Below, piece after piece: positions 55,243 through 57,322 of a stretch of DNA of 57,322 bases (the first letter of the stretch is position 1; the number at the start of each line of letters is the position of its first letter). The position numbers and the translations under genes were made by a program. The DNA comes from Phytobacter massiliensis JC163 (GTDB lineage: Bacteria; Pseudomonadota; Gammaproteobacteria; Enterobacterales; Enterobacteriaceae): contig NZ_HE578946.1 in the NCBI RefSeq assembly GCF_000321045.1, positions 280,315 through 337,636 on the forward strand, written 5' to 3'. Below the pieces are notes generated by a model. It ran no database searches and had not been told where the DNA came from. It saw only the letters and a program-made list of their open reading frames with translations.

Positions 55243-57322
55243 ATGAAAACAATGAAAATTGCCGTCAGCCGCGAGCTGATTTCACAGCTGTCTACTCATC
55301 GCGCACAGGTGACGCTGGACAGTACCGATTTCACGGACGTGGCGGCAGTCGTCATTACGCTTGCGGAGAGCCGCAGCGGCATTCTGGCTTTACTCAAACG
55401 GACGGGCTTCAACCTGCCGGTATTTTTATTCGCACATGAGCCTGTCGAATTGCCGGAAGGGGTGACGGCGGTTATTGACGGTAAAGAGCAGGACTGGCTG
55501 GAGCTGGAAACCGCCGCCAGTGAATATGAAGAAAATCTGCTGCCGCCCTTTTTTGACACCCTGCGCCAGTACGTGGAGATGAAAAACGACACCTTCGCCT
55601 GTCCGGGGCATCAGCACGGTGAATTTTTCAAAAAGCATCCGGCGGGGCGGCAATTTTACGATTTCTTCGGCGAGAACGTCTTTCGCGCCGACATGTGTAA
55701 CGCCGACGTCAAGCTGGGCGACCTGCTGATCCATGAAGGCTCCGCCAAACACGCGCAGAAATTCGCGGCGAAGGTGTTCAACGCGGATAAAACCTACTTT
55801 GTGCTTAACGGCACCTCCGCCGCCAACAAAGTGGTCACCAACGCGTTGCTGACCCGCGGCGACCTGGTGCTGTTCGACCGCAACAACCATAAATCCAACC
55901 ATCATGGCGCGCTGATACAGGCGGGGGCGACGCCGGTCTATCTTGAGGCCTCCCGCAACCCCTTCGGCTTTATTGGCGGCATTGACGACCACTGTTTCGA
56001 CGAAACGTATCTGCGCGGGCTTATCCGCGAAGTTGCGCCGGAAAAGGCCGACCAGCCGCGTCCGTTCCGCCTGGCGATCATTCAGCTTGGCACTTACGAC
56101 GGCACCATCTACAACGCACGTCAGGTGATCGATAAGATTGGCACCCTGTGCGATTACGTGCTGTTTGACTCGGCGTGGGTTGGCTACGAGCAGTTTATCC
56201 CGATGATGGCGGACACCTCCCCGCTGCTGTTGGAATTGAACGAAAACGATCCGGGGATTTTCGTTACCCAGTCCGTGCACAAACAGCAGGCCGGCTTCTC
56301 GCAGACCTCGCAGATCCATAAAAAAGATAACCACCTGCGCGGCCAGGCGCGCTTCTGCCCCCATAAGCGACTGAATAACGCCTTTATGCTGCACGCCTCA
56401 ACCAGTCCGTTTTATCCGCTCTTCGCCGCGCTGGACGTGAACGCCAAAATCCACCAGGGTGAAAGCGGCCGCCGCCTGTGGGCGGAGTGCGTGGCGCTTG
56501 GCATCGAGGCGCGTAAAGCGATTATTGCTAACTGCAAAATGATTCAGCCCTTTGTGCCGCCGGAGATAAACGGTCGCCCCTGGCAGGATCATCCCACCGA
56601 TATCATCGCCCGTGAGCGTCGCTTCTTTAGCTTTGAGCCGGGCGCCCGCTGGCATGGTTTTGCCGGCTACGCGCAGGATCAGTACTTTGTCGATCCCTGT
56701 AAGCTGCTGCTAACCACGCCCGGTATCAATGCGCAAACCGGGGAGTACACCGACTTTGGCATCCCGGCGACCATTCTTGCCAACTACCTGCGTGAAAACG
56801 GCGTCGTGCCGGAGAAATGCGACCTGAACTCCATTCTGTTTCTGCTTACACCGGCAGAGAGCGCGGAGAAAATGGCGCAGCTGGTGGCGATGCTGGCGCA
56901 GTTCGAACAGCATATTGAAGACGATACGCCGCTCGCCGACGTATTGCCGACCATCTATAACAAATACCCCGTGCGCTATCGTGACTACACCCTGCGCCAG
57001 CTCTGCCAGGAGATGCACGATCTCTACGTCAGCTTTGATGTTAAAGATCTGCAAAAGGCGATGTTCCGCAAAGAGAGCTTCCCGCCTGTGGTGATGAACC
57101 CGCAGGATGCCAACAGCGAATTTATTCGCGGCAACGTCGAGCTGGTGCGTATCAGCGAGGCGGAAGGGCGGGTGGCCGCCGAAGGGGCGCTGCCTTATCC
57201 GCCGGGCGTGCTCTGCGTGGTGCCGGGGGAAGTGTGGGGCGGCGCGGTGCAGCGCTACTTCCTGGCGCTGGAGGAGGGGGTTAACCTGCTGCCGGGCTTT
57301 TCGCCGGAACTGCAAGGGGTCT
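55243..57322 (+). CDS. speC: Ornithine decarboxylase, 3' end outside the window
   Basis: 693 codons of a protein of about 711. MKTMKIAVSRELISQLSTHR aligns with the E. coli SpeC N-terminus. Wing domain, then PLP fold with the PLP lysine in TQSVHKQQAGFSQ and the CPGHQHGEFFKKHP segment. It decarboxylates ornithine to putrescine, the constitutive biosynthetic enzyme. A weak ribosome site and a long leader suggest post-transcriptional control. Truncated at the right edge. Confidence 0.97.
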   Translation, partial: MKTMKIAVSRELISQLSTHRAQVTLDSTDFTDVAAVVITLAESRSGILALLKRTGFNLPVFLFAHEPVELPEGVTAVIDGKEQDWLELETAASEYEENLLPPFFDTLRQYVEMKNDTFACPGHQHGEFFKKHPAGRQFYDFFGENVFRADMCNADVKLGDLLIHEGSAKHAQKFAAKVFNADKTYFVLNGTSAANKVVTNALLTRGDLVLFDRNNHKSNHHGALIQAGATPVYLEASRNPFGFIGGIDDHCFDETYLRGLIREVAPEKADQPRPFRLAIIQLGTYDGTIYNARQVIDKIGTLCDYVLFDSAWVGYEQFIPMMADTSPLLLELNENDPGIFVTQSVHKQQAGFSQTSQIHKKDNHLRGQARFCPHKRLNNAFMLHASTSPFYPLFAALDVNAKIHQGESGRRLWAECVALGIEARKAIIANCKMIQPFVPPEINGRPWQDHPTDIIARERRFFSFEPGARWHGFAGYAQDQYFVDPCKLLLTTPGINAQTGEYTDFGIPATILANYLRENGVVPEKCDLNSILFLLTPAESAEKMAQLVAMLAQFEQHIEDDTPLADVLPTIYNKYPVRYRDYTLRQLCQEMHDLYVSFDVKDLQKAMFRKESFPPVVMNPQDANSEFIRGNVELVRISEAEGRVAAEGALPYPPGVLCVVPGEVWGGAVQRYFLALEEGVNLLPGFSPELQGV

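Noticed and set aside
55182..55439. Plus-strand frame overlapping the speC start
   Set aside because: It runs out of frame inside speC and has no ribosome site or protein-like features.

Overview
The window is a chromosomal segment of a motile member of the Enterobacteriaceae (Enterobacter/Kosakonia/Citrobacter-like). The backbone follows the E. coli order mdaB-ygiN, qseBC, ygiW, parC, plsC, ftsP, ygiQ, then dkgA-yqhD-yqhC-yghB-metC-exbBD-yghA, then yqhA, yghZ, yghU, and finally tRNA-Phe (pheV), yqgA and speC. A chemoreceptor gene with a sigma-28 type promoter argues for motility. The genus cannot be fixed from this sequence alone.

Layout. 1-5750: a sugar-acid locus with the end of a GPH-family symporter, an AraC regulator, and a divergent operon of a DUF2264 protein, a LacY-like symporter and a GH88 unsaturated glucuronyl hydrolase. 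It probably imports and cleaves unsaturated uronyl oligosaccharides. 5800-13750: a GGCT-fold protein, a Kbp-like LysM/BON protein, mdaB-ygiN, the qseBC two-component system divergent from ygiW, then parC and plsC. 13800-19930: ftsP and ygiQ, separated by two tandem paralogous membrane proteins with an ankyrin-like tail. 20000-28030: lipoprotein, yqhD-dkgA with activator yqhC, yghB, metC (MetJ boxes) divergent from exbBD (Fur box), yghA. 28190-31270: xyloside symporter and GH43 beta-xylosidase behind a CRP-like site. 31255-34450: three unknown genes, yqhA, yghZ. 34450-39910: an AT-rich gap, a chemoreceptor, an orphan FucR-like regulator, yghU and a lipoprotein.

40000-53730 is the accessory part next to tRNA-Phe: a LysR/metallo-beta-lactamase pair; a chaperone-usher fimbrial operon (pilin, chaperone, usher, adhesin) on the minus strand; a ToxR/PsaE-like membrane regulator with a small membrane partner; a LuxR-type regulator; a TetR/DUF6544 pair; and two exported small proteins. 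The chaperone and the regulator partner both show a one-base frameshift at a run of six T inside the signal or membrane segment, and one extra T would restore each. The locus is therefore either switched off, switchable, or carries two assembly errors.

53850-57322: tRNA-Phe with a terminator and three further tandem hairpins, yqgA, and speC (3' truncated by the window) behind a long structured leader that holds a possible 31-codon leader peptide. Five REP-type palindromes lie between genes. No CRISPR array, insertion sequence or integrase was seen.
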